Source: Symsagittifera roscoffensis (Eukaryota; Xenacoelomorpha; Acoela; Convolutidae). From it: 64,000 bases of DNA. Shown piece after piece: positions 13,062-23,162 of this stretch (positions are counted from its first letter, which is position 1; every line of letters begins with the position of its first letter). Below the pieces are notes generated by a model. The model was not told the origin of the DNA and searched no databases. It worked only from the letters and a program-made list of their open reading frames with translations. Both the position numbers and the translations under genes were made by a program. The stretch covers positions 27,158,318 through 27,222,317 of the forward strand of contig NC_087068.1 in the NCBI RefSeq assembly GCF_963678635.1. Direction: 5' to 3'.

Positions 13062-16000
13062 GTAGGAAACATAGTTTTTCGTATTTCAAAATTTGTTTTC
13101 TTAATCCATAGTTACGATTACAACTTTTTCAATTCCCAGTTTACATATTTTTTTTTATTGCAACTGTTCATCATAATTAAATCGTTTCTGAAAATAAAAG
13201 CCACAGTCCAAAATTATTTAAGAAAATAATGATAAGTTGCAGCCAATAAAGTCTGCAATTAACGATAAGTGACAACCCGCAGGTAGCGTATAACCAAGGT
13301 ATATGATATCTTCCATCACTAGCCTTGGGAAAACTTCTATCGAATACTGTTTTTTTTCATCATCGAAGTTCATATGGACAAAAAGATAGCGTTTCATACT
13401 CTCCCTACTTTTTTGAAAATCAGTGCGATGACTCATTATTGCTTAAATTTTAGTTTTTTAAAAAAAATAACTGAACATTTTGATAACTTGTTTTTCAAAT
13501 AGTTACAATCAGGAGCGGATCTAGGATTTTCTCGAGGGGGGGGGGCGGATTTACCAAAAATGATTTACCAGAATTGATTTTCCGAGCTCTCCCATGGCAC
13601 AAGGAGTGTGTAAGCTCTGACTTAAGATTTATTTTAAAAGTTAACTAAAAATATGTTCATTGTGATGAAGTTCAATATTGAATTTCTTTTACGCATTGGT
13701 GATTTCGTACAAGATTTACGTATATGGTGATTTTAATTGAAAACAACCAGAATTTATCTAAGTCACAAAAGCTGTAACTGACATCTCTCGTAGCCCCGTA
13801 AGTTTTTGAGCTCATAATGTTTTGGTTTTGATTACATGGCTTGATTGAGACATTCGTTTTGCATTAGTTTTTTCTTCACGAGGAATCTGAATGTCAGATG
13901 TTGGTCCAATTCGTTGTGAAACTTCTAAACTGTGATCAGATTTGATCAAAAGAAAAAAAATTGTTAAGAACTATGGTAGTTAGAATTTTTTAACCTACAT
14001 TAGGAAAACATACTGTTGACTGTTGCTCTGACTGCAGTTCGACTGGCAAAAATTTTGATCGCTATCTGAAACACACATTGTTTTTTCTTTGAAAAAAAAA
14101 CAAGATGTTTTCATTAGAAAAAAAAGTGTTCAAAAATTTCAAAACTTTTTCTGAATGTTTCGATTATTTGTTGAATTTATCTTTCATCAATAGCCAAACT
14201 AAAATTTAAAGCCTGTTTTTTAACAATTTTAATTTTTTTTAACTAGTGCTGGGACTGATATGATTTTGATACCACATAACACACTTGACACCATGCATAT
14301 TTTCCTTCGGGTACCTAAAACTGGGCGAAATAAAAAAAAACACTTTTCGCCATAGTTCTTTTGAATTTCCTTCAGTCGCAAGAAAAATGATGAAACGTTT
14401 TAAGTTGGTTTTTGTACCGACTTTCCAAAAAAGTGATGACAAAACCTTTGCGCTCGGTGCGATTTTTTTCTCTAGACAAATTAATTATTTTAAAACTATC
14501 TGAAAGGTATTGATGACTTGAGCTGAAAATTAAAAAATATTTCACCTGTGATCGTTTTTGTGAAGTTATTTGTTTGAAAAATGCCAATTTGGTCAAACTG
14601 GGGCAATTAATGCGCAATTAATTTGTTCTATAAAGCATAGGCAGCGAAGTAGAACTGAGGCAGGCAATTTGTCTTGATAGTTACGTTTTTGTAAGCGAAG
14701 CTATCATTTTGTTCTTTATGGGCTTGTGACAAGATGACTTTCAAAAACCTGAAACAGTTAGTTACAATTTTGTTAAAATTTTTTCAGTTTTTTGCAAATT
14801 GCTTTATGCACAATATAGGGCAGTCGGAATATTCAGAGCTTCACCCTAATACGAGTAGTTTTGTTGCAGTTCGCTGTTCAAAGGGTTCTTTAAATATATT
14901 TTTATGGGTATCGATTTAAACAACTTGACCCTCAGCAAATATTTATCTTCTAAAAGTTAGTCACCTAACCGTTGTATACTGATGTATCCCCATATTCATC
15001 TTTTTATGCCTTTCAAGAGTGTTTTATATGATCATTTTGATTATGTTTTCAGCTACAATTACTTCTAGTTAAGTCTCTTTGCTTTTTTGAGATGCATTAG
15101 AGTTCATCTTTGTAATTTCGAGGCCCCATAAAACTTCCGATTGATATGTAAAATGGACTACGAGGTGCACCACTTGGAACAATTCAAATTTTACAAGAAT
15201 TTGCATTATTTCGCCATTTATAAAGATAAATTAAATAAAGGAAATAATGAATAACATCAAAACTCAAAGCCTTTAAAATTAAAAAACTCATTAAATCAAC
15301 TTGTTTTCAAACAAGCCAAAAATTATGATAACTCACACAAGTCATCACTTAATCCCATCGTGAAGTAACATTTAGCTGGAATATTTTCAAAAATAACTTT
15401 CGGTGAAGTAGAATGAGCAAGAAAAAAAATACGTACAATTTTAATACAAATAACGCCATGTTTCGAAATACACTTTTTTACTGTAAAATTTTTTCTATTG
15501 CTTTGAAAAATTTCATCGGCAATTGAAGAGCTTCCTAAATTCTCTTCAAATTTTCATTATTTATAAATATTAAGATTGTTTAATATATTTAACATTAAAA
15601 TTTTGATGTTTAAGGGGCACCCGACTTTGCAGCGGCGTTCGACACAGGTGGACTGAACAGCGCGGCGGCCGCAGCAGCCGCAGCCCAGGCAGTGTCCAAC
15701 TCCAGTGCAGTGGGGGAGCCGGAACAGTGCAAAGTGTGTGGAGATTACGCTTCCGGGGTGCACTTCGGAGTGCTCACGTGCGAAGGATGCAAGGTGAGCA
15801 CAAAAGACTATACGGATCTCTTTAACTATTCCACCTTTTGCAAAGATTCGTTACTAGGTACAAAATTCAAATATGCTTAACCGTTGAAATTTTTGTTTCT
15901 AGGGGTGGCAAATTGTTATTAGGTACCATAAGGGGGTTGGTTGTTGAAGTTGTTGAAGAAATCCGACTATAACCGCAATAATGTACTGAGAGGGAGGGAG

Positions 16001-18136
16001 AGGCAGTTATAGCTGGATGTTGTTATCAGAGCCCCATTTTTGTTACATTCAACACGACATCCAAATATGACCCATCGGTGCAAGTTTTTTCTTTAAATTA
16101 TGCGTGCGGCACAGAGCATTTTCAGAAAGTGGGGTCAATAGTCAATATATTTAATCAGTGAGTCAAAAAGTCGTCAATGATGACGCAAACAGGATGTTCC
16201 ACTACAGCCAGTTTTGTGAAAGAAACTACAGCGACTCAGTTCATTACGGAGTGGATGAATGCATGCACTCTTTGCTCAAACTGGATTTTTTCAACAATGG
16301 GAAAATGGTTCGGAATTTTTCATCGCAGCTCGAAATACTACTCAAACTTATCATAATATATTATATCACTTGAACTGAAGTGGATTTGTGGCTGGTTTTT
16401 TGCGGAAAAAATACAAAAGCTAGCCCAAATTTCCTCTGCATTTCCGATGTTGGGAGCAAACAAGCAAAATTATGCTGTTTATTTTTGTCTGCAGGGTTTT
16501 TTCAAGCGCAACCACCGAGATGGTTCTTCAATCTCTAACTCTGACTCTAAGGGGTCATCTGGGTCCACTCCTCTGACGTGCAACCGGGACCAGAAGTGCG
16601 AGATCAACGTGGCTTCGAGGAACAGCTGCCGGAGCTGCAGGTACAGGAAGTGTCTATCTGCTGGCATGTCCAGAGAGTGTGAGTAGACCAAACTTGAAGA
16701 AAGCAACAACGTTATTATAAACATTTTAAATATTTCTTAATATATTAGTATAAGTGTCAGGTGGCACCTATTACATTTGAACATAATATGTTACATTGAT
16801 ATAACTTTTGCTCTCAATTATTGACAATTGACGTGGGAAGGGGGACGCATTAACGCCTGACCACCGAAAAGATCCCCCTTGTCACTATTTGAGACATCAG
16901 TTTCTTAGTCGATCAACTCTGAAAGATGAAGACAATTTCAGCGTCAGTTTTTTTCTAATTTTGAGAGAAAGTGTGCTCCAAAAAATGCGGTTCTTTGGTT
17001 GAAACCTTTAAAAAAATTTCACTTCGTTTTAAGAAATATTGTTCATAAGTTTTGTCATAATACGTCATTTACCGTATTTCGGGAGCCCTCAGAAATTGTT
17101 TTTAACAACCTAAAAAAAGCCGACCCAATTATTGGAGCACACACAATATCGAGAAGAACCTATAAGCTATCCTGTTTGTGATGACATAACAATCATGAAG
17201 CTGGTTTTTCATGTTCCGTGTTTTTTTAGGTTAAGGTTTGAATTAATTTTTCTTCGCTAAAACATTCTTTCTTTTCCATACAACACAAGCTATGGTTGAC
17301 CGACTTGCTTAATCAACTATAATGGTCCATTTCTTGTTTCAGCCATCAAATTGGGCCGACGATCCAAAAACGAGAAAGTTATTCTAAGTAAAGATTGCGA
17401 AAAGAGTTCGGCCCGAAACAACGGTCTCATGACATTCATTTCACCCCGGTCGCTTGGCAATCCCCACCTCGCGTCTTTCTCCCCCTACCACGACTTGAAG
17501 TCCCCCCTCAAACCTTTTTCATCGAGTCCCAGTTACAACGTAACTGATGGGTACCTCAATGCTCATCGATCTTCAAATTACGGCCTTTCTTTCGACTATC
17601 CGAACTATCGGTCTGACGCACATAGTTTCTACATACCAACTCAACCTAACACGGGTGGAATATACTCGGGAATAAACCCGATGGAACCGATAAACTCGTT
17701 TGACCTCTACGGATCTTCGGCAGCCAATCAGAATGGACTTCCGCCCACGACTTCAATGCCTCAACTCTCGGCTCTTGGTTCCAACTCCAATATCTTACCT
17801 TCGCTTCAGATGCCGAAATTGGAACCGGTTATAAATGGGTCTGAAATCCAGCCTAATTCTACGCAACGAGACCACTTATCTCTTGCTTCGACTGGAAATA
17901 ACATTATGTCAAGCCCTATTTATTCGAATGTGCCATCAGCCGATTTTTCAGGAGGTGCGGCAAATTTCAACACTTCGTTTCTGACACATCAATCGGCTGT
18001 CAATCACAATCATCATGGCTTCTTCTCAGCCAATCAGAACGAGAGTTTGAACAACTTTGCGAGCCATAATTCGGTCAATGTGAATGGCCATACAAACAAC
18101 TCATGGTCCATAATTGACCACATTGTGACATATTGA
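12458..18136 (+). CDS. DBD-only orphan nuclear receptor-like transcription factor (4 exons, spliced)
   Basis: Spliced CDS join(12458..13061, 15615..15793, 16495..16678, 17343..18136), 1761 nt, 586 residues. The phases are consistent (1, 0, 1) and all introns are GT-AG. Residues 1-201 are low complexity, rich in Asn, Ser and Gly, ending in a Tyr cluster. A poly-Ala run follows. The DNA-binding domain starts at residue 240. Finger 1 has Cys 240, 243, 257, 260 with P-box EGCKG. Finger 2 has Cys 290, 296, 306, 309 with the family spacing x5, x9, x2. The extension [16 protein letters not shown] follows. Known for the family: these fingers bind hormone-response DNA in the nucleus. The linker between the fingers is 29 residues, where typical receptors such as RXR have 15. 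The C-terminal ~255 residues are Ser/Asn/Pro-rich and contain no helical ligand-binding domain. The extension recalls NR1 receptors of the ROR/REV-ERB type, while the lack of an LBD recalls the insect knirps (NR0) group. I cannot assign a subfamily. The start is the first in-frame ATG after a non-coding stretch; untranslated upstream exons are possible. Confidence 0.85.
13511..13625 (+). repeat. G-run interspersed repeat, partial copy
   Basis: Reads aggagcggatctaggatttt then ctcgag and a G9 run with cggattt, then 'tgattttccgagctctccc'. A truncated member in receptor intron 1. Confidence 0.55.
14495..14885 (+). repeat. Fragments of long-arm foldback element (family A)
   Basis: 'tatttcacctgtgatcgttt' and 'ggggcaattaatgcgcaatt' match the right arm near 46170-46260, and 'cagtcggaatattcagagct' with 'acgagtagttttgtt' matches its terminus. 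The middle has been replaced by unrelated sequence. Confidence 0.5.
15615..15793 (+). CDS. Receptor exon 2: poly-Ala and first zinc finger
   Basis: The acceptor is tttaag at 15609-15614. The split codon g+gg gives Gly, so the junction reads [18 protein letters not shown]-rich poly-Ala run precedes the first finger, [14 protein letters not shown] then VLTCEGCK. The donor follows the Lys codon exactly (aag|gtgagc), leaving phase 0, so the intron cuts the P-box recognition helix between K and GFFKR. Confidence 0.9.
15794..16494 (+). other. Receptor intron 2
   Basis: 701 bp, gtgagc to ctgcag. Splits the P-box helix. An open frame at 16158-16373 has no recognisable features and is not in a spliceable register with the finger exons. 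Confidence 0.7.
16495..16678 (+). CDS. Receptor exon 3: recognition helix, expanded linker, second zinc finger
   Basis: The acceptor gtctgcag precedes GFFKRN. Between the helix and the second finger lies a Ser/Gly-rich stretch (residues ~271-287) that has no counterpart in typical receptors. The second finger is [17 protein letters not shown], then RSC and RYRKC. The exon ends with one base of a Ser codon at agagagt|gtgagt. Confidence 0.9.
16679..17342 (+). other. Receptor intron 3
   Basis: 664 bp, gtgagt to tttcag. Nothing recognised inside. Confidence 0.7.
17343..18136 (+). CDS. Receptor exon 4: C-terminal extension and unstructured tail, no LBD
   Basis: Joins in phase 1 (t+cc = Ser) to read [12 protein letters not shown], the basic carboxy-terminal extension expected to contact the minor groove. 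The following ~255 residues are rich in Ser, Asn, Pro and His with scattered Tyr. The tail ends SIIDHIVTY and a TGA. I see none of the LBD landmarks, such as an FxxLxxxDQxxLL-like signature or an AF-2 helix. AATAAA at 18444-18449 is a possible poly(A) signal. Confidence 0.85.
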
Positions 18137-18992
18137 TTCTTTGCAACAACAAAAAAACTCGCATAAAATTGCCAATTAAACTTCGAAAATAACTTCATAA
18201 GGAATATTTTGAGCAGCTTCTTTTTTATTGACTAACAATTTTTGTTATGCATAACTTTGTTTTTAAACTTAAGTTACAGCAAAATGAGAAACAAATTGAA
18301 ACAAAAAGAAATCTTTAACAAACTATAATTTTTGAATTTTCAAGCAAGTTTTCGCCAAATTTTTCTCTCAAAAATCTAGGCATAAAAATGTGGTAATTAT
18401 TTTTGGCTTGAAACAAATGATCAAGAATTGTCCATTTTATGAAAATAAACCGGTTTATTTTGGTTGCCAGATAAAAAGATTTCGTTTTCAGATCTTCTAT
18501 TTGTCTTGATATTTGTAAGATTGATGAGATACTGAAATATGTATAAAATATTGAAGACTGCACAGCAGATTTTGCATAACGATTAATCAAACAAATTGAG
18601 ACAGAAGTGAATTGTTTCTCAGTTGATATTTTGGGTTCCCTAGTAATGCATAAGAACTCAAATAAAACTGATCTTCTGTTGAAAAAGTACAGCAAAATAG
18701 AACTTCGTGCAGAATCGATGTTAAAAAGTATAAAACATCTTAGAAATTTCAAATGGGTATAAACCTTTTTGAGTGCCAAATCCCTAAAACCCAGGCCCTA
18801 ATTTTGTTTCTCAGAATGAATAAAAAATTTTTTCCTCAAAATGAAAAAAAATTGAGTCGAAATAAAATTAAAACGAGCACAACAGTTTTGTCGCAATAAC
18901 AAGTTATAAAACTTTTGGTGCGTTTTTTTCAAATCTTTGGTTTTGGATGAAATTTGCAAGAAACTGTTTTTCAAAATTCAAAATTAAAATCT

Positions 18993-19192
18993 AATTGATT
19001 AGCAAAAATGGCAAAAAAGTGAACTCTATATCCAGAATTGTTAACGTTATCTTTTAAGACTTAATTATTCTGGTTATTGAGTCATGATAAATTAAATGCC
19101 TTTCATTCATGTAGCCCATGAGGTTTTTAAGTCTTAAAAGATAAGTTAACAATTCTGGATATAGAGTTCACTTTTTTGCCATTTTTGCTAAT
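18993..19192. mobile_element. ~200 bp TA-flanked MITE
   Basis: Inverted arms of ~50 bp begin 'gcaaaaatggcaaaaaagtg' and end in its reverse complement; the inner arms share 'atatccagaattgttaac'. Each terminus is flanked by TA, as expected for Tc1/mariner-type insertion. No ORF. Confidence 0.65.
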
Positions 19193-20729
19193 AGAGATTG
19201 TAATAAAACTTTAACTTGGGAAACTATGTTGAGAGCGAAAACGATCTTAAAAACGCACGCTATCATCACCACCATCATTTCATCGCGTAATACAGTAACA
19301 TGGGATCAACATTACCAGCAACAAACGCTGGGTTTTGAAATTTGTCTTTTATCAATGGACAGGCTGAAGACAAAATAAACTCGCTGCTATACCAAGGCCA
19401 TACAGAGCTAATATGAACCTTAGCTTCTTCTTCAGTCTCTTAGACTATTCCAGGGTTAACCCTCTGCTTTTTATACTAAAATCTATAAAATTTCTGAAAA
19501 GTGCAGGTTCAAATGGCAATCGATAGTGGCTTCTCTCGAGGCTCTTTGAGAATCAAAATCTCATACTGTCGGAAACAGGAGTAGGCAGGTCGTGAATAAC
19601 TGATATTCTGAGACTTACAGTCTCAAAATGCTGCCAAGATACTCTCAAGTGTTCGACTGGCATGATGAGGTTTAAAAATTAGCCGACACCCTAGAAAAAG
19701 TCAAAAGAAGGTGCGTTTCTTGAGATTTCCAAGAAGCAGTTTCAGAGCAACTCGTGCGTGGTGTGACGAAAGGCATTGGAGACAACCTTAAATTTAGGAA
19801 TAATAGACAGTCACAGTAAAATAGGCAAATCGGTAAAAACAGAAAATTAAAAACATTCAATATATTTGTTCATTTTTTTGCAGCTTTAGATTTAAATTTT
19901 TGGCGCTAATAACACCAAAAATTGCACTAAAAACATTTTTACTCCGCCAAAAAAAGTTTACTCAAGTTTCATGTCTTATCCTTCTATATTAATCTGCTCG
20001 GTTGCTTTACTTGTTCGAATTCATTAATCATTCACTTAAATATAATAACTACGGAAGACAACACACGGAACAACGCACGGAAGACGGTTAAAAAATTACA
20101 GTTATCTGAATTGTTAGAACCAGACACTTAAGGTTTATCTGTTGGTTCTTTTTGAATCTCTTTCAGCTTAGGTTTAGAGATTTTTTATCATTGGCAGCTT
20201 TCTGATGTTAGACGAATTGAAAACAACCTTCGCCTGAAAAAAAATCGATCAATTGATATCATATGTATAATTCTAATTTCAAACAAAATTGACAAGCCAG
20301 TATGAATCGAAAAAAGTTTTAAAATTTTATGTTCTTTTCTCAGACCAATAATGCAAGAAAATACGCAAACTCAACAAGCAAAAATTTTTTGCTCATTGAC
20401 AATTGATCGTTCTTTAAAGGTTGGGTGAACCTTTTATCTTTTTCTTTGAGAAATTCATAAAAGGGTCTTTAATAAAAACTAATAGAAGACCGTTGACCAA
20501 ATAATTACTTCAATTAACAAAGTGTCAATAAACTCAAGGAAATCGAAAAAGAATGGTCGAATTTTTGAGCATAGTTCAACTTCCCTTTTTGAAAAGCATC
20601 ATTTAAAAGGTGTTTGAATCTCATTTTTAGAATTTGCTGAATGTACTTTTTCCCCTAAAAACTAACTGGATAATGTAAAACTGCATTAAGCGTTCCTTTT
20701 TTTACTATTCGCTGGGAATTCTGAAAAAA

Positions 20730-21806
20730 CGCACCTCAGGTGCTTCGAAGTTTTAACAAATCACAAAAACTGCAAATATTGGAAATAAGATCTGCATCCC
20801 TTGAGTGTACTCTGAAAGTAACCAATTACAGGGTTGGTTATTTTAAAAATTTGGGAGATATTTTTTATTCACGTTTTTTAATTCAATTTTCGAAAACCCA
20901 TAAGATTTTGTGAAGTTTTTTTTATACCTAAGTTCTTTGAAAAAATTTAAAATCAATTAAGAAACGTCACATTTCGAAAATTAAAAGCAATTGAGCAGTC
21001 GAATTTTCACGCAAGATTCGCAACCCCTGAGAGTACTCTGACAGCCCCCAACTAGAGTTTAAGATTTCAAATTTTGAAAACCTTTTGAAAAAAAAATAAA
21101 CGTCAAATCTCGAAAAAAAACAAGGTTAAGACACTTATTTGGAGGCAAAATTCGCAGCTACTGAAGTATTCTACCAGAGCCTCACTTCAGATAAGGGACA
21201 TTCAAATTTTGTGAAATTTTTTTATATCAAAGTTCTTTGAACAGTTTTGAAAAAAAACATTACAAACGTCACATCGCGGAAACTAAAAGCATTTGAGCAG
21301 TCGCATTTGGACGCAAGATTTTCAACTTGGAACTCCTGAGAGTACCCGCATAGTACCCAACTACAAGCTTGAGAATTTTTTAAAATCTAGATTTTCTGAA
21401 AAATTACAAAGAAATCATAAAACATGTCATATCTCGATGACTACAAGGATTTGAGCAGTCACAATTGGAGGAAACCTTCGCAACCCTTGAGAGTACTCTG
21501 ACTGCACTCAACTAATTTTAAAATTCCCAAGGGTTGGGAATTTTAAATTTTTTTGTAACTAGAGTTTTCTGAAAATTTTCTTATCTCGTACACTTAAAGG
21601 ATTTGAGCATTCACAATTGGAAGCCAAATTCGCAACCCCTGACACCATCCAACTATACGGCTGCTTATTTTCAATTCGGTGTGAAATAAACATTGAATTC
21701 AAACAGGAAAACCGAAAAAACAAAATCTTTCGTTTAACACACATAATGCGTTGAAAAAGCTTTAACGTGGCGAGATATTGAAGCCCGCATTTAAATGTAT
21801 AATAGA
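20730..21806 (+). repeat. Complex dispersed repeat with internal ~165-190 bp tandem units, copy 1
   Basis: Starts 'cgcacctcaggtgcttcgaa' (palindromic gcacctcaggtgc). It contains several units sharing 'ttgagcagtc', 'attcgcaacccctgagagta', 'ctctgac' and 'cccaacta'. It ends with the unique tail 'gtgaagcccgcatttaaat'-like. The same start, units and tail recur at 62538-63949. No coding potential. Confidence 0.65.
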
Positions 21807-22979
21807 AAATAGATTCCATTTTTAGAATTAAATGTAGTGTCATTTTTCACATCATTTTCACTACCGCTATTTAACATGGGAAGCTGCCGAGCTTTTAGTA
21901 AATGAATTCGAATTGAACTGAAAAACAAATAAACAGTCATGTAACCAAAACAAAACAAAATAACGAACGAATCGAAGTGTCTTCACTTCGTTCACTGACA
22001 AAAAACAAGACCAGTTCTTAAAGATACCAAACTGTCAGCCAGCCTTCACAATAATACGTCGTCCACCAATTGTCCACCCACCCCCACAAACTTCGCCTCA
22101 TTGCATAGCTAGCAATTCACAACTTCCTGGAATCGTTAAAAATGAAAATACTACTTAAATCACGCCGTTCAATTAAACTTTAAATCAATAGAAGAAAATA
22201 CAACAAAATTATCAATTAAAAACCACGAACATAGCTAACATACAGTTGGAAAAGTGTCAATGAACTCAAGGAAACCAGAACAAAACACGAGTTGTTTGAA
22301 CATTTTTCAATTTTCGGATAAAAATATGTCACGTGAACGCTATTTGAAATTCAAAAAGCTTTAATGATTGAGTTTTTCCTGCCTTTTACAAGCAAGCGTT
22401 TCGCGCCATTCTCACTTTCATTATTGGAGCGGTTAATGTCTTCCTTTTAGCTAAAACATTGAATCGAATTTGAGAAAAATCAGAGTCCAACTGCGACAAC
22501 TCAAAGTTGAGCGGGAACAAAGCGTGAGCAGCAGTAACTGAAGATCATGTGAACATGGACATTTTTCTGCATGAAAATGGCAATATTTTCATGCAAGTTT
22601 TGATCTTCAATTTTTCTCTCAAGAACACAGAAAATCCGAACGCACGTTCGGAGAATGTTCAAATGCTTTTGGCGAACATTCGAAGGCTACTATCGAATGA
22701 ATGTTGCAGCATTAGAACAAACTTTGAGATTTTTCCCCAATAAAAAAGTAAAAACCATACGACCTCAATAGAATTCTGGACTCCGATCATTGACACTCAA
22801 TAACTGAAGGGTTCGGATCAAGAAACAAAGCAATCAATTGAAATCAACGCACAACAATCAAAAATGGTAAACTACACATCACAAGTATCGAGTTGGATTC
22901 AAATCAGATAGGACAACACAATCGATTTGAAAGCGAAGAAAAGAAGCCTTTCATTTGAATCTCCTCTCCTCTTCATGTC

Positions 22980-23162
22980 TCACTGTTCCATCGGCGTCTC
23001 ACCGTTCTGCTCATGTTCAATTTGTCTCATGGTCGCTTTCTGGTTCAGACTCACACTCTTGGTTGAGTTGTTCGTTTTGTAGATGCCAACCAACTGGTCC
23101 GACAGCTCGAACATCTGGCTTCGGAGGGAAATAATGATGAACTGCGCATCTGCAGTTCGCCC
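22980..23162 (-). CDS. SMC4: SMC4 last coding exon with stop
   Basis: Acceptor ttgtag, phase 0, 60 codons plus TGA at 22980-22982. Reads GRTADAQFIIISLRSQMFEL, SDQLVGIYKTNNSTKSVSLN, then a short hydrophilic tail ending TPMEQ. The tail is lineage-specific. Confidence 0.93.
   Translation of the reverse strand, partial: GRTADAQFIIISLRSQMFELSDQLVGIYKTNNSTKSVSLNQKATMRQIEHEQNGETPMEQ

Larger units (their letters stand above)
13062..15614 (+). other. Receptor intron 1
   Basis: A 2.55 kb intron with gtagga at the 5' end and tttaag at the 3' end. It contains a G-run repeat copy near 13511-13625 and pieces of the long-arm foldback family around 14495-14885. No exon-like sequence is seen. Confidence 0.7.
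18137..22979. other. Intergenic region between convergent genes
   Basis: The receptor stop and the SMC4 stop face each other 4.84 kb apart. The interval holds a small TA-flanked MITE (18993-19192) and a ~1.1 kb complex repeat (20730-21806). The remainder (18450-18990, 19200-20725, 21810-22975) has no coding features. No ligand-binding-domain exons are seen downstream of the receptor. Confidence 0.6.

Noticed and set aside
18315-18779. 154-codon minus-strand open frame downstream of the receptor
   Set aside because: Hydrophobic/aromatic composition typical of AT-rich noise, no recognisable motif, no splice partner.
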